A stretch of 64,000 nt of DNA from Haliotis asinina (GCF_037392515.1 NC_090290.1:31951753-32015752), one strand, 5' to 3'. Shown: positions 11,390 through 22,899, counted from the stretch's first letter. A program made the numbers and translations. The notes: a model not told the origin generated them from the letters alone.

Positions 11390-13724
11390 CCGAGTACATG
11401 TGGAACAAATGTACTCCGAGCTGAGAACTTCTATCAGAGGTTACAAGTAGATGCTTTAAGAAATGGAGGTATGAGGGGTACAGAATAGTAACTTTCTTAG
11501 ATGATGGTATTCTTTCAGGTTCTACTCAGGACGAAGCTCAAATGTCAGGTGCTTCTGAGTGGTTAGGCTTTAGGATTGATACAGTATCCATGACCATGAG
11601 TGTTCCAGACAGAAAAAAGGGATAAGGTTTTGAAGGACAGTACAGTGTTATTGCAGTCTAAGCATATGCGTTTCCCGTTGAAATACATAGCTTCTGTTGG
11701 TGGTCAGAATATATCTATGAAACTTGTGATGGGTCCAATTTCTCATCCGATGACAAGTTCTGTGAGTATAGACGTGGTTGCAGCCCCGTCATGGCAGAGC
11801 GCTATTGAGTTGTCAGATTCGAACATCAAACACTTGAAGTTTTGGTCAGTCTGCATAAATAAGCATTGTTCCAGATATCTAGTGCAGAGAACAGTAGCGA
11901 AGAGACTTATATATTCAGATGCCAGTGATACTGGATTCGGTGGCTACTGCGTGGACCTGGATAATGTCCCTTCACATGGACAGTGGTCAGGGGATGAGGC
12001 ATTGTGTAGCTCGACGTGGCGGGAGCTGAAAGGAGTGCTTATGGTTTTGCAAAGTTTTGTGACTAGTCTGTCACACCAAAGCATTAAGTGGTTTACAGAC
12101 AACAAAATTGTTGCTACGATTGTTGAGAAAGGTAGCATGAAGGTTCACTTACAGTCCCTACCTTTGGAAATATTTGACTTATGTGTGAAGAATAGGATTG
12201 ACCTACAATTACAGTGGATCCCTCGTTACGAGAACCAGAAAACAGATTACTCTAGTCGGATGGTTGATTATGACGACTGGGGCATTGCCAACAACATGTT
12301 TGACAATGTAAACGCCAAGTGGGGTCCTCGTGAAGTTGATAGGTTTGCAACGTATTACAATATCAAACCAGAGCTATTTAACTCTCGTTATTGCAATCCC
12401 GGTTGTGTAGCTGTTGACTGCTTCACTGTGAAGTGGAAAGGAACAATGAACTGGATTGTGACCCCCTGTATGTCTGATTTCACAGACGATCAAGCATTTG
12501 GCACAGTGTGGTGCGATTGGAAAGCTTGTCCCTGATTGGCTTTCTGCTTGCTTCTGGCCTTTGTTAAGTTCAAATTCAATGTTTATCCCACAAGTTAAAG
12601 GTTGTATACATTTGTATACGGCAAGTAGGATTCCAGGGGAATGTTTGCAAAAACTGATCTGCACTTTGAAATGCTTGCTCTTCTTGTTGATTTTCGTTGA
12701 TTGAGGTTTTTCATTGTTACAGACGTGTTCCTGTGTACATATAAGAAGGAACATGATCAACTTCCTGTTTCCGTATGCCAGTTGGCTAGCACTCTGCCGG
12801 GGTCGAGAGCCGATCCCACTGTGAGGAAGTATATGTACGGTTTTGCTACTTGGCAGAGGTGGGCAAAACTGAATAATATGCGTTACCTATTTCGCCCCTA
12901 CATTGTGCCATTTATCTTTTATCTGTTGTCCAGCAGAGTGATTCAGTGTCGCCTGTCCTTTCAGCCTTTTATAGTATTAGGCATGCACATTGCAGTGTAG
13001 GAGCTGAGAGTCCGACTGAAAATAGTCTTGTACAAAATGTGTTGGAAGCAGCTAAACGGAAATTAGCAAAGACAGTAATTAAGAAGGAGCCAGTTACTGT
13101 TGCTGTTCTTGAGAAGTTGTATGATTCAAGAATTGTAAATGCATCCTTGTCTGATTTGAGAATACTAGCTATGTGTTTGTTGGCTTATGCCGGATTTTTA
13201 AGATCATCTGAGTTGATTAACATTTCTTGTTCTGATTTAATTTTTTATAAAACTCATATGGCTGTTTTCATTGAAAAGTCTAAAACAGATGTATACAGAG
13301 ACGCAGCTTGGCTTACTATAATCAGAACTCAATTAAAACTGTGTCCGGTGGATTGCTTGGAAAAATACCTAGAACTTGCATGCATTCCATCAGATTCTGA
13401 TCAGTATGTTTTCAGAAGTCTCAGCAAATGTGCATCTGGAGATGTGTTAAGAAAAGCAACAATCATCTATCTTACACAAGGTTAAGGGAACCGTTCTTGG
13501 ATGCATTGTCTCCATTCGTAGAAAATATAAACAGTTATGGTCTGCATAGTCTACGTAGTGGTGGTGATACAGCTGCAGCAAACAATGGGATAACAGACCG
13601 TATGTTTAAGAGACACGGAAGATGGAAAAGTGAGAATGCTAAGGACGGTTATATTAAAGATAGTATTGATAACAGAATGAAAGTTTCTCTTTCTCTTGGA
13701 TTTTGACTTTCTTTGTAGTTCTCG

Positions 13725-13795
13725 GCCGTGCAACGCACATTGTGTCCCACTGTCAAATGTGTTGTTATATTGCGTAACGGTTGGGTACAGGAGAA
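13725..13795 (+). repeat. First copy of split direct repeat of the DIRS/Ngaro-type fossil
   Basis: Begins GCCGTGCAACGCACA and ends GGTTGGGTACAGGAGAA. It matches 14,650-14,720 with about six differences over 71 bases. Confidence 0.85.
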
Positions 13796-14649
13796 ATGTA
13801 ATTTCTTTCGTTTGAAGGATGAATGAGAAAGAAATTAATTTCTCCTAGTGGTGTGGGGCTTTGTAAATAGAGTTGTCTGTGCCAGTAGGTGGCGCTAGAC
13901 AGGGGTATTTAAGGGGATTAAGATTTGAATTGTTCATTCTCGCTCTAGTGCAAGCACGGCCAACACGTCATATTCTTATGTAAACTGTGTAGTTTTCAGT
14001 ATTTAACATTGTTTTGTATGTTTGAGATTTGTGAGAGTGGGACTAAGAGCTGTTGCAATCACTGACGTGTTGCAGTTGCTAGGTTACAGAGCCAGTGAGA
14101 TAGTAATGTAAGCTGCAGTATTTGCAGACATACGGTGTATCTTGCTTTGGGGTGAAGAGCAGTTATTAAACGCAAAACTGCTGTGTGTGCAGTCATTCGA
14201 TGATGTATATCGTCTGGGCTGAAGAGCCGTTATAATACTAAATAAATGTAAACTGCTGTGTGTGCAGTTGGTATATAGTGTTTAGACTGGAAGCTGTTAA
14301 ATAGGGACGTTGTGTATTTATATTGCATATCCACGCATGTTGTTGTCAGTACAAACACTTGCTGTGGGTTATTAGTGATGTGATTAAGTGATGCAGCTTC
14401 TTAAATATACTTGTTTAGTACATTATGTTAGTTATTTGTGTACTGTGCATAAGACATTAATGTGTAGAATGTGTTTATTAGATCACATGTATACTGTAAA
14501 CCCTCAGGTAGTTGCTGTTTGCAACACGGTTCCAGAGTATTTTGTCTAAGAGAGATGTTTTCCTCTGGTTTTACGTTGCGGGCAGCAGCAAGATATTTTG
14601 ATCAGACGTATGTAACGAATATATGATGCAGTAGTGTGAATAAATATCA

Positions 14650-14720
14650 GCCGCGCAACGCACAGCGTGTCCCACTGTCAAATGTGTTGTTATGTTGCGT
14701 AACGGTTGGGTATAGGAGAA
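14650..14720 (+). repeat. Second copy of split direct repeat of the DIRS/Ngaro-type fossil
   Basis: Begins GCCGCGCAACGCACA and ends GGTTGGGTATAGGAGAA. It probably marks the 3' end of the fossil element. Confidence 0.85.
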
Positions 14721-14735
14721 CATGTGTGGTGATCG

Positions 14736-14875
14736 TTATTTACACACACGTGCGCCGGAGACTCCACAGTCTTTCCATTGGAAGACAGGAATGACAGGCA
14801 TGTACAGCAGGAATACACTGCATTGATGTGTCAGGAACTTCCAGTCACCCATAGGACACGATAAACATGAAGCTC
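14736..14875 (-). CDS. Candidate terminal exon of a small cysteine-rich protein
   Basis: Minus strand: a good acceptor (TTGTGTTTACAG) is followed by an open stretch of 46 codons, ASCLSCPMGDWKF through ending CGVSGARVCK and a TAA stop, with five cysteines. It needs a phase-1 upstream exon. The only nearby signal-peptide-like exon (15,114-15,172) ends in phase 0 at its best donor, so joining them is not straightforward; a weaker donor further on would give phase 1. The exon lies 15 bases from the end of the retroelement fossil. It could equally be a chance open frame. Confidence 0.25.
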
Positions 14876-14951
14876 CTGTAAACACAACTTGCATAAAACA
14901 ATGCCACTCTGTGGTATTATATGTTATTACATTATCTATTATAATATTAAA

Positions 14952-14999
14952 ATATTTCATTATCTAAACGAAGTATACTTCGTTTAGATAATGAAATAT
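14952..14999. repeat. Perfect 48-bp palindrome without spacer
   Basis: Every base from 14,952 to 14,999 pairs with its mirror position around a centre between 14,975 and 14,976 (AACGAAGTATACTTCGTT at the core). It can form a 24-bp hairpin or cruciform with no loop sequence. No known element recognised. Confidence 0.95.
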
Positions 15000-15113
15000 G
15001 TCATCCGTCGACAGAAAAACCATATACCCAGAAGAATTGCAACAGAGGAATAGCTTTGTGGCCTACCTGCACATTCGTGTTATAATTTGTTCCTGGGCTG
15101 TACGTTTGCTCAC

Positions 15114-15172
15114 CTTAACGACGGAGATAAGTACCAGGAGGAGACAGCACACAGCCTTCATGTTCACCGTAC
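15114..15172 (-). CDS. Candidate signal-peptide exon
   Basis: Minus strand: acceptor TATTTCAG, 11 bases of leader, then an ATG at 15,161 opening MKAVCCLLLVLISVVK and a consensus donor AAG|GTGAGC. A short basic start followed by a run of leucines and valines is typical of a secretory signal, and small separate signal exons occur in the three secreted genes of this window. The next exon is not identified with confidence (see 14,736-14,875). The ATG-to-donor coding part is 48 bases, phase 0. Confidence 0.4.
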
Positions 15173-15718
15173 CTGAAATACTAGTAGACACAAACGGTAT
15201 TAACATTATTACGTCTATGTCTTGCGCTAATACATGTTTCAAGAATCAACCTCTTTGTTTTCATTCACCTGGAACCATATATGTTTATTTGAATAGCCGC
15301 CTCATGCATATTTACAAGACATTGTTGTAATTTAGCAGGAGATAAGAACACCTGAATCAGAATATAGCTGGTGTTATCACAGTGTGTAAATCAAACACCT
15401 GCAGAAAATTCCTACCTCCTGAGATCATATAATCCACAACAATAAAGTTCACTATTCCCATCCAGCTGATGATTATTTGCACAACTGCATTGGACAAATT
15501 CTGTTTAATTTCAGAATTAATTGTATGATAAAAATATTCACACTGATTTTTGTTTCTGTGTATAACTTGTTAAACCTTGTTAAACAGAGCAACCTCACTC
15601 TCTGGCCCCGGTCGTATCGTCTTTGATACAGATGACAAAATGGCTTTCATTGTATCTCATTTGTGGCATTAATGGTATTGTGAATTATTCAAGGAGATGC
15701 AATTATCGCCGATTATTG
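15173..15718. other. Unassigned stretch
   Basis: Nothing recognised; ordinary AT-rich non-coding sequence. Confidence 0.4.
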
Positions 15719-15749
<31 letters not shown>

Positions 15750-15753
15750 AGAG

Positions 15754-15816
<63 letters not shown>
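15719..15816. repeat. (GA)n microsatellite with (GATA)n interruption
   Basis: GA dinucleotide run interrupted by a G-tract and four GATA units. Confidence 0.95.
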
Positions 15817-15820
<4 letters not shown>

Positions 15821-16394
15821 GCACTTCTACGGGCCTGAACACTAGGCTGGGAATTCAGATTTCGTCAGATTATAACTTTGTTCTTCTCTGGCCACAAGTG
15901 CCGCCACAATCCAGGGCGCTTCTTCCATAGTACGGATGAACTTCTCGGACGAAGTTTGACAAGTGTCGTTTTGCTGTACTAAGTGACATCGTTCCTTTAT
16001 CGACTTTCATCTGTAGAGAGTACTGTCTCCCAATCACGTCGCTGCCACCGATGTTCCGTTCGTAACCATTGCAGTTTGCGTTGCCTGTGTTGAAGGATCT
16101 GGTGCATTCCACGGAAGGGGCGGTAGGCTAGCATATACCATGTCGTTGAAGGACAGTTCGTCTGCTGATGGCGTTTCCTAGTGCTGTCGTGGTCGTCGCC
16201 GTCACGAATCTATTTGGGAGGTGGATCTGCCGGACGGCGTGTTGCCTCTTGGTTTTCCCGACCTTGGGTCCAGTGTTTTTTTGGTAGTGGTTTATCAGTC
16301 TGCTGGTGGTGGCCGGGCTGTAGCTGTAGGTTCCTGTCAGCTGTTGTTGTGAAGCCCTCATACTGGCCATACCGAGAGCCCTGTCTTGTTGCGC
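15817..16394. other. Unassigned stretch before the 34-bp minisatellite
   Basis: Somewhat GC-richer than its surroundings. Open frames occur on both strands, but I recognise no domain. Confidence 0.4.
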
Positions 16395-16554
16395 GTGCGT
16401 ACGCTTTGCCATATGCACGGTGAATGTCGTGCGTACGCTTTGCCATATGCACGGTGAATGTCGTGCGTACGCTTTGCCATATGCACGGTGAATGTCGTGC
16501 GTACGCTTTGCCATATGCACGGTGAATGTCGTGCGTACGCTTTGCCATATGCAC
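16395..16554. repeat. 34-bp minisatellite, 4.7 copies
   Basis: Five near-identical units start at 16,395, 16,429, 16,463, 16,497 and 16,531 (GTGCGTACGCTTTGCCATAT then GCACGGTGAATGTC). The period is not a multiple of three, so each unit is read in a different frame; overlapping open frames on both strands are by-products. Confidence 0.95.
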
Positions 16555-17307
16555 TGTCCAACAACGCTGTTTATGCCTCAGTCATGCACGCGTATGACCC
16601 ACAATTGCGTTTCTTCTCATCTTCAAACAAGCACGATTTGTACGGAGGTTTCAGCTGTGTTGTTGACGGGACTATGTTGCGTTTTGGCTAATGTTTTCTG
16701 CTTGGCTTCAAACCTGTACCACCACTTCTTTGTTTTTGTTAACGTGCTTTTGCCCGTAGAGTTTTATGAATAGTTATTTGTATTAAACAAGATTAAAAAA
16801 TGTACACCTCAATGAAGAGCTGGTACTTCCCGCCACTCAGTGAAATATCTAGGAAATGTTTGTTGTCTGAAGTCACGCAGCAAAGACCCATCCTAATACG
16901 CCAATAAACTGGTCATGTTGATAAACATACGCTAGCAGACTAAGTTTTAAAATGTGTACAATAAGTGACTTGTACTGTGGAAACATGAGAAGTACATGCA
17001 GATAATAATTCCGTTCGTGTGTGAGTCGGGCGGTGATGAAGTCTGCCCGAAATACTATTCCAAAGTCAGTTTGTCCACCCTGTTAGATATGCATGCATAC
17101 AACCTTTGGGGAGACAGTGGTTTCATTCCTTAGTTTGTCAGGGATTCACTGGGCTATTTGATTGGTCGTTCCCATAAAATAATTGCTTGTTCATGTATTC
17201 CCTGGTGCAGCCAGAATCCAAGTGTCTGTACACGGGCAGTTCCCAGAATTCTACAAGCAAGAACACGCTGTACATTTACAGTCTTAAAAATAGGGTATCA
17301 TGAAATA
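16555..17307. other. Unassigned stretch
   Basis: Nothing recognised. Confidence 0.4.
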
Positions 17308-17463
17308 TGAGCAAGTAAGTATGGTTTTACGCCGCTTGTTAGCAATATTCCAGCAATAATATTAGCAATGGGCCTCACATATTGTACCCATGTGGTGAAT
17401 TGAATCCGGCTCTTAGGCGTGTCGAACGAAAGCTTTAACCTCTAGGCTACTCTGCCGCCCCCA
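17308..17463 (-). repeat. tRNA-derived SINE
   Basis: On the minus strand the head GGCGGCAGAGTAGCCTAGAG contains a polymerase III A box (TAGCCTAGAGG) and, 31 bases on, a decayed B box (GGATTCAATTC), the layout of a tRNA-derived promoter. The 3' part GCTGGAATATTGCTAACAAG then GCGGCGTAAAACC is the tail shared with the other SINEs and related to the end of the LINE at 28,389. Confidence 0.8.
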
Positions 17464-18856
17464 TAAACTATGAATGCCGATACCAAGTACTACAATAACG
17501 CCCAGTGTTAAATGAACGTTGTGGATGTATATTTCACGTTGGTAAACATGTCAGAAGACTTTTGATTTTTAGCAGATGGGCGTAGTCGTGTTTGTGTAAG
17601 TAGAAGTTAACATCCTTCCTGTACAGACTTGGAGGTGTAGCAGTATTAACATGGATGACAGAACCCCGCTCCATACTGTACAAAGATCGGGAAGCTGAAG
17701 TATTATCCCAGCTATTTTACTTTGTTACAAGGTAGTCTGTGGACGTAAAGACGTACTTGCGTTGCCATAACGTTTTATCTAATAGTTGAATAGTTTTCAC
17801 AGCTGTGAGCAGTTCATAATACACAAACTAGAAATTTACTTTAATGATTATCCGTCGATTTTGTGTTGTTTCGATTGTGTGGTTTCTGAGCTATACCTGA
17901 ATCGCGAAGAAAGGATCTAAAAGTGAAGAACGTTTTACAGAAAACTCTATCGTGACAAGTTATAAGAAACGTTATTACGTTTTGACATAATGTTATAAAA
18001 TGACGTTATCCTAACTTGGTGACAATCTTAAACCAGCAACATTGCAAAAACCGTGTGTGTTAGCTGAGACAGAGACAGCATACTGATCCCCTTTGCTTTT
18101 CCGTCAGTGGGCGTCGAGAGTGGACGATGTCATTCCCTGCGATATGGCCTGTGCATGAATCTGCACTGTTAGCATGCGGTTGTCGAATTCAATCGACTGC
18201 AATGGTTATCAAGGCGCAAAGACTGCGTACCCAACACCCAGCCCCTGATACACACCAGCACGTTAGACCCTGCACGTGGGATATGTACAGTCAAGATGCT
18301 GCACTCACAGATGGACACACATTATAACGCTTGAAAAAAATATTTATTTTGAAAATCACTGAACAACATAAACAGCAGCAGCAACAACCGAATGATAATA
18401 ATAACTGATGTTTGATAACTGGTAACTGGATGACTAAACATGTGTATATTTTTCGTATATATTTCACACGCCGTACAGGAACTGATAAAGCCTCGACTGA
18501 AAGCTCACCAAACACACGGACATACCCCTGTTATAAGTACAGTGCGATGACAGCAAAGATGTTAAGTTGTCAGTCTGAGAAGAGAGGTTGTCACTCAAAT
18601 GAATAAGCACGACCGAAACTACACTCATCGACTTGATGAGAACCAACCACACCCTGGTTTATACCAAAGCATGCATTTTAAGTGACCCACAAGTGGCTCT
18701 TGAGCCGGGCTCTTGAGAAGCTTTTAGTAGAAGGCATATCAAAGATAACAAAACTGTATCCCTTGTTCAAACATAGAGCACACAGAGTGACACAAATGTG
18801 ACGGTATATACAGCTCCTGCGTTTATGTATCGAAACAGTGTATTTGTTCTTTTTCA
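17464..18856. other. Unassigned stretch
   Basis: No gene or repeat recognised. Short open frames at 18,127-18,327 and on the minus strand near 18,300-18,650 have no recognisable features. Confidence 0.4.
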
Positions 18857-18961
18857 GTATGTATGTATGTATGTATGTATGTATGTATGTATGTATGTAT
18901 GTATGTATGTATGTATGTATGTATGTATGTATGTATGTATGTATGTATGTATGTATGTATG

Positions 18962-18990
<29 letters not shown>
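18857..18990. repeat. (GTAT)n microsatellite, about 33 units
   Basis: A perfect tetranucleotide run of 134 bases, followed by an impure GT run. Its open frames (MYVC repeated) are not genes. Confidence 0.98.
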
Positions 18991-18992
<2 letters not shown>

Positions 18993-19321
18993 GAGTGTGT
19001 ATGTATGTGTGTGTGTCAGTATGAATTCTGAAATTGAGTGTCATTTACCACTGTTGTGAGCATTATTGCTTGTAATTATTCGACTTTTCAATGGGCGCAC
19101 TGAGCTAATCATATCTAAAGAAATGTAACTGCGATTTATTTTTCTACTGTCAATTGTAAATTACTATTTCGTGATGCTGTCGCCCCACGCCCACACTGGT
19201 GACAGGCTACAACGTATGTGTCTACACATATTTGCGCTTATTTTAATTTGGAAAAATATAAGTCACTTAAGAATAACCCACCAATATGCAAATCTGTATT
19301 GGATATAATATAAATTCTCAC

Positions 19322-19550
19322 CTGTAAATCTGGCTTCTACGTCTTCTCATCCACCGACACAGGAAATGAAACACTTGCCAAAGTCCTAACGCGTAGAATG
19401 GGGAACAACATGCAAAACATAGCACGGTGCACATGACGTTATAAATGTCCCAAGTGATGAAATACGAGTACAAATGATCTTCGACTTTGATTTTCCGACA
19501 GATAATAGCAGATGTGTATCTCAAGGGTCTCAGTAAAGGAAGGATAATGC
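19322..19550 (-). CDS. Candidate internal exon with a hydrophobic segment
   Basis: Minus strand: an open stretch of about 76 codons ending at a strong donor (TTTACAG|GTGAGAAT). It encodes LLRPLRYTSAIICRKIKVED, then a hydrophobic, cysteine-containing stretch (NVMCTVLCFACCSPFYALGL) and a basic end (RWMRRRRSQIYR), as in a single-pass membrane segment with a cytoplasmic positive cluster. The proposed acceptor GTTAG is weak and lacks a pyrimidine tract. No family recognised and no partner exon found. Confidence 0.3.
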
Positions 19551-21366
19551 CTAACGTACATTAATACACAGCACGAATCTAAGTCGTCATTTTGGGCCAT
19601 TGTTGCCAGATGATTAATCCATTATGTTTAAGGATATAATGGGGCTTGGTAATTATCAGAACTCTTAATCTGAATTGTTAATCAACGATTCTTTTGCATT
19701 GAGATCAGTACTTCCTCTAATATTTATGACGAATGATCCATTGTTGATGACGATCCCTGTTCTGTTATTTTTACCGACTTGATACTACGTGCTTACACAC
19801 AATCACATGCATACAAACTAACACAAATGAATCTTTCTTCATGCTTGTTGTTCTATTAAGATACTGCGATGCAGAAGGAAAAAGACACCAAGTGAAGTTT
19901 TTGCTGCCACTGTTATCAAAGCATCAAAATTAGAAGGCATACTTTGAAAGTAAATTAAAGACTAAAACTACTGACTTTCTTTAAATCCCCAAGGGAATGT
20001 ATTAGAGACCCTACAAATCATGAACTGAATATACAGTAGATTTGGATCACGTTGCATCTGTCACATTATATTAGTCAGTGTGTCCGTCAAGTATTGTACA
20101 GGGAAATACAAATAATAGTACACATGTTCATCTTCTCTGCACATTTGACATGACCCCGGGCTTGGCTTGTGGGTGTTACCGGCTAACTGGTTGTACCGGT
20201 CAGCGTATATGTAATCAAGTCACTACCAACAGTTTGTTGTCAGTACACTGGTGACCACTGCGGTTTATGGCCGAGGCTTTGCTCATATGTATGATTTAAC
20301 AACATGTAGATCAAAACGTCGTTTCACCTGCCATGCGCTAGCGTGAATTGCCACATACTGTAACTGTTTCGTCAGCGAGGATACACCGACGTTTATTGTG
20401 ATTAATTTGACCGTCTGGTGACTGGAAAATAGAAATGAGATTTTACCCCCAAACATGTAAAATTGCTATTTGAAGTATATAACAAATACAACAAAATGCG
20501 TTTGAGACTGAAATGTGAAGGACACAAATGGGAATTGAGTTGATACATTTAGCAGGAACTGCTTGTATTTGGAAGATTGACAATTCACTTCGTATACATT
20601 CATATGAATATTAATCTCGATATATCGACGTTGGAGCTTGATGCCAGTTCTCATTTGTACACTACTATCATAAACGAAAGTCTATCGAAGGTGACAGCAT
20701 ATAGGTCTCAACGGTAGTATTCAGTTACGAATGTGCAGGCCAACAAACTATTTCGATGACATTCTCACGCATATATTCTTGTTTGCCGGTGTTTTCAGAT
20801 AATTATCAAACGTCAAATGTTCGCCGTCCAGCGACCCTTGTGAATCCTGCATCCTTGTGGATGTTAAACAAGGCTTGACTGGGCGTAGCCTGTCCTGAAG
20901 TGCGGTGACATCCATGTAGACGCTCGGCATTGTTGCATTTGTCACCCCAATGGTCCTTCATGTTCACGCTGCAGACAGTCAGTCTTTGCCGCCATAATGC
21001 TTTGTAATGGGTAGCAGCGAGTGTTGAGAAATGTGTTTCGGCAATGGTTTCTACCCATGTGTGATTCTTGGCAGTTCATGTGCACTGTGTATTATGCAGC
21101 ATGTGCAACATCCCTCCTCAGTGGAGGTAGTGGCAAACAGTAGGGTGTGTGTGTGTGTGGCGGGGAGGGAGGGTGGGGAGGAAGGGGTGGTGGTATATGG
21201 CCATAATATGTCATGCCTGGATACCTTTCGCCCATTTTCAAAGCAGCATTCTGTGTCCTGATTTCATGAGAATTTCATGAGGTATCTTATGATCATGCGC
21301 TATGTGAAATGCGCTACAGGCGATTGTCAAAGATGAAACTAAAAGCAGCGTAAGCTAAACTCACTC
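19551..21366. other. Unassigned stretch with a G-rich tract
   Basis: No gene recognised. At 21,146-21,190 a short GT run passes into GGGGAGGGAGGGTGGGG (21,162-21,178). Confidence 0.4.
21162..21178 (+). other. G-quadruplex-forming motif
   Basis: GGGGAGGGAGGGTGGGG meets the four-G-tract rule with one-base loops, a sequence class that folds very stably in vitro. No promoter context seen. Confidence 0.7.
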
Positions 21367-21370
21367 ACTC

Positions 21371-21500
21371 ATGCTATTGCAACATAGCATTACGATAACG
21401 ATAGTGTAACACAGTATACCATTACGATAACGATAGTCTATTGCAGTGTACCATTACGATAGTTATAGTCTGTGGCAATATATCGTTACGATAGCGATAG
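21371..21500. repeat. 32-bp tandem array, left part (four units)
   Basis: Units resemble TCTATTGCAGTATACCATTA followed by CGATAACGATAG. The array resumes at 22,752 after the LINE insertion, and an inverted, decayed copy of related sequence is at 36,398-36,465. Confidence 0.85.
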
Positions 21501-22751
21501 CTATGAAGTGCCTGGAGAGGATCGTGCTAAATATTCTGATGTGTAATGTTGGACACCTTCTTGACCCTCTTCAGTTTGCATACAGAGTACAGCGGGGTGT
21601 CGAAGATGCCAAACTTGTTATTTTAAACAGTATCTACAAACATTTAGAAATTCCAAAATCTTATGTTAGACTACTTTTTATCGATTTTTCATCAGCCTTT
21701 AACACAATTCAACCTCACACTTTATTGCAAAAAATTTATCTATGAAAGTGAACAAGAATCTTCTCTGGATTGAACAGTTTCTGATCGACCGACCGCAATT
21801 TGTGCACGTGAACCAAGCAGATTCGTCAGTTGAGCACACTAACACTGGGGCACCCCAGGGCTGTGTCATCTCACCCGTGCTTTTCATTCTCTGTACTAAT
21901 GACTGTGTAAGCCGCAACCCTGATTGTCTGACTGTCAAATTAGCTGAAGACGCGGCTTTGGTTGGCCTGATTACAGAGACAGAAGCCCACTACAGAAAAG
22001 ACGTTGGTAACTGTGTTCAGTGGTGTGACGATAATTACCTTCAGTTAATTGTTTCGAAAACAAAAGAACTCATCATTGATTATTGAAGCAAGAAAACTGA
22101 CATTATTCCTGTTGAAATTAAAAATGAAACGTTGAAATTGTTACAGAGTACAAATACCTTGGTACTATTATTGACGACAAACTACAGCGGGGCCCAAATA
22201 CTGATTTCATTTTCAAGACGTGCCAACAAAGATTACATTTTTTGCGTAAATTGAGATCTTTCAATGTTAGCCAAAAAGTAATGTTGTTGTTTTATCGTTG
22301 TTTTGTTGAGAGTGGTTTAACCTTTTCAATTCAGTGTTGGTGCGGTTCTCTTAATCTCAAAAGCAAATCTCATCTTAACAAAATTGCTCTTATGGCAACC
22401 AAGATTTCTGGAATGTCTTTTTCATCTTTACAATCCCTCTTTAATGATCGTGCTGTTAATCTCGCTGAGAGAATTTTATCAGATTCAAGTCACATGTTAT
22501 TCCAAGAATACAATCTTTTACCTTCAGGCCGCGGTTACCAAATGCCCCGTTTTAAAACTAAAAGAGTTCAAAATTCTTTTATTCCATCAAGCATCCGCCT
22601 TTTAAAGGACTGTTGACTGTCAGTCTTTGTTGTCGTTTTACGTATCTTAATCTGTATGGAGTTATTTATGTTTTAACAATCTCATATGTGTTCACTTTCA
22701 AATGTAAAAAGAATTCCCCTCGGGGTAATAAAGTATTGTCATTGTCATTGT
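21501..22751 (+). mobile_element. 5'-truncated Rex1/CR1-like LINE
   Basis: Begins inside the reverse transcriptase: MKCLERIVLNI, DPLQFAYRVQRGVEDA, then FIDFSSAFNT, NTGAPQGCVISPVLF, a decayed active site (KLAEDAALVGL in place of the FADD form) and KTKELIIDY, then the C-terminal part to 22,616. At least two frame breaks are visible (near 21,743 and 22,085). The 3' end is GTAATAAAGTATTGTCATTG with TTGTCA repeats, as in Rex1/Babar-type tails. It sits inside a 32-bp tandem array, units of which flank both ends. Established families with the FDFSSAFNTIQP and NTGAPQG blocks are Rex1/CR1-like; the exact clade is inference. Confidence 0.85.
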
Positions 22752-22825
22752 CTATTGCAGTATACCATTACGATAACGATAGTCTATTACAGTATACCAT
22801 TACGATAGCGATAGTCTAATGCGAG
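22752..22825. repeat. 32-bp tandem array, right part (about 2.3 units)
   Basis: Two clear units (TCTATTGCAGTATACCATTA and so on) and a decayed third, continuing the array at 21,371-21,500 interrupted by the LINE. Confidence 0.85.
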
Positions 22826-22899
22826 CAACTATTGCAATGCTACTGCAACATTCATCGGCAAATCACTTCCATCTTCCATATTGCTGTTGCTTATACACA

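Larger units (their letters stand above)
11390..14720 (+). mobile_element. Fossil DIRS/Ngaro-type tyrosine-recombinase retroelement
   Basis: Parts in order: the end of a reverse transcriptase (FLDDG catalytic motif near 11,500), an RNase H-like region (to about 12,530), a tyrosine recombinase (about 12,950-13,700, with FLRSSEL, HSLRSGG and RHGRW blocks), then a long non-coding 3' region. A 71-bp sequence at 13,725-13,795 recurs at 14,650-14,720, the split direct repeat arrangement expected of Ngaro/PAT-type elements. The coding order RT, RNase H, recombinase fits the group. The copy is incomplete and broken, with a handful of breaks; the high similarity of the two 71-bp copies suggests moderate rather than great age. 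Confidence 0.8.

Noticed and set aside
16128-16773. Overlapping open frames across the 34-bp minisatellite
   Set aside because: By-products of the repeat; no independent domain.
18798-19059. Open frames of repeated MYVC or YIHT over the GTAT arrays (also at 42.6 and 61.9 kb)
   Set aside because: Direct translation of a perfect tetranucleotide repeat, open in several frames on both strands.
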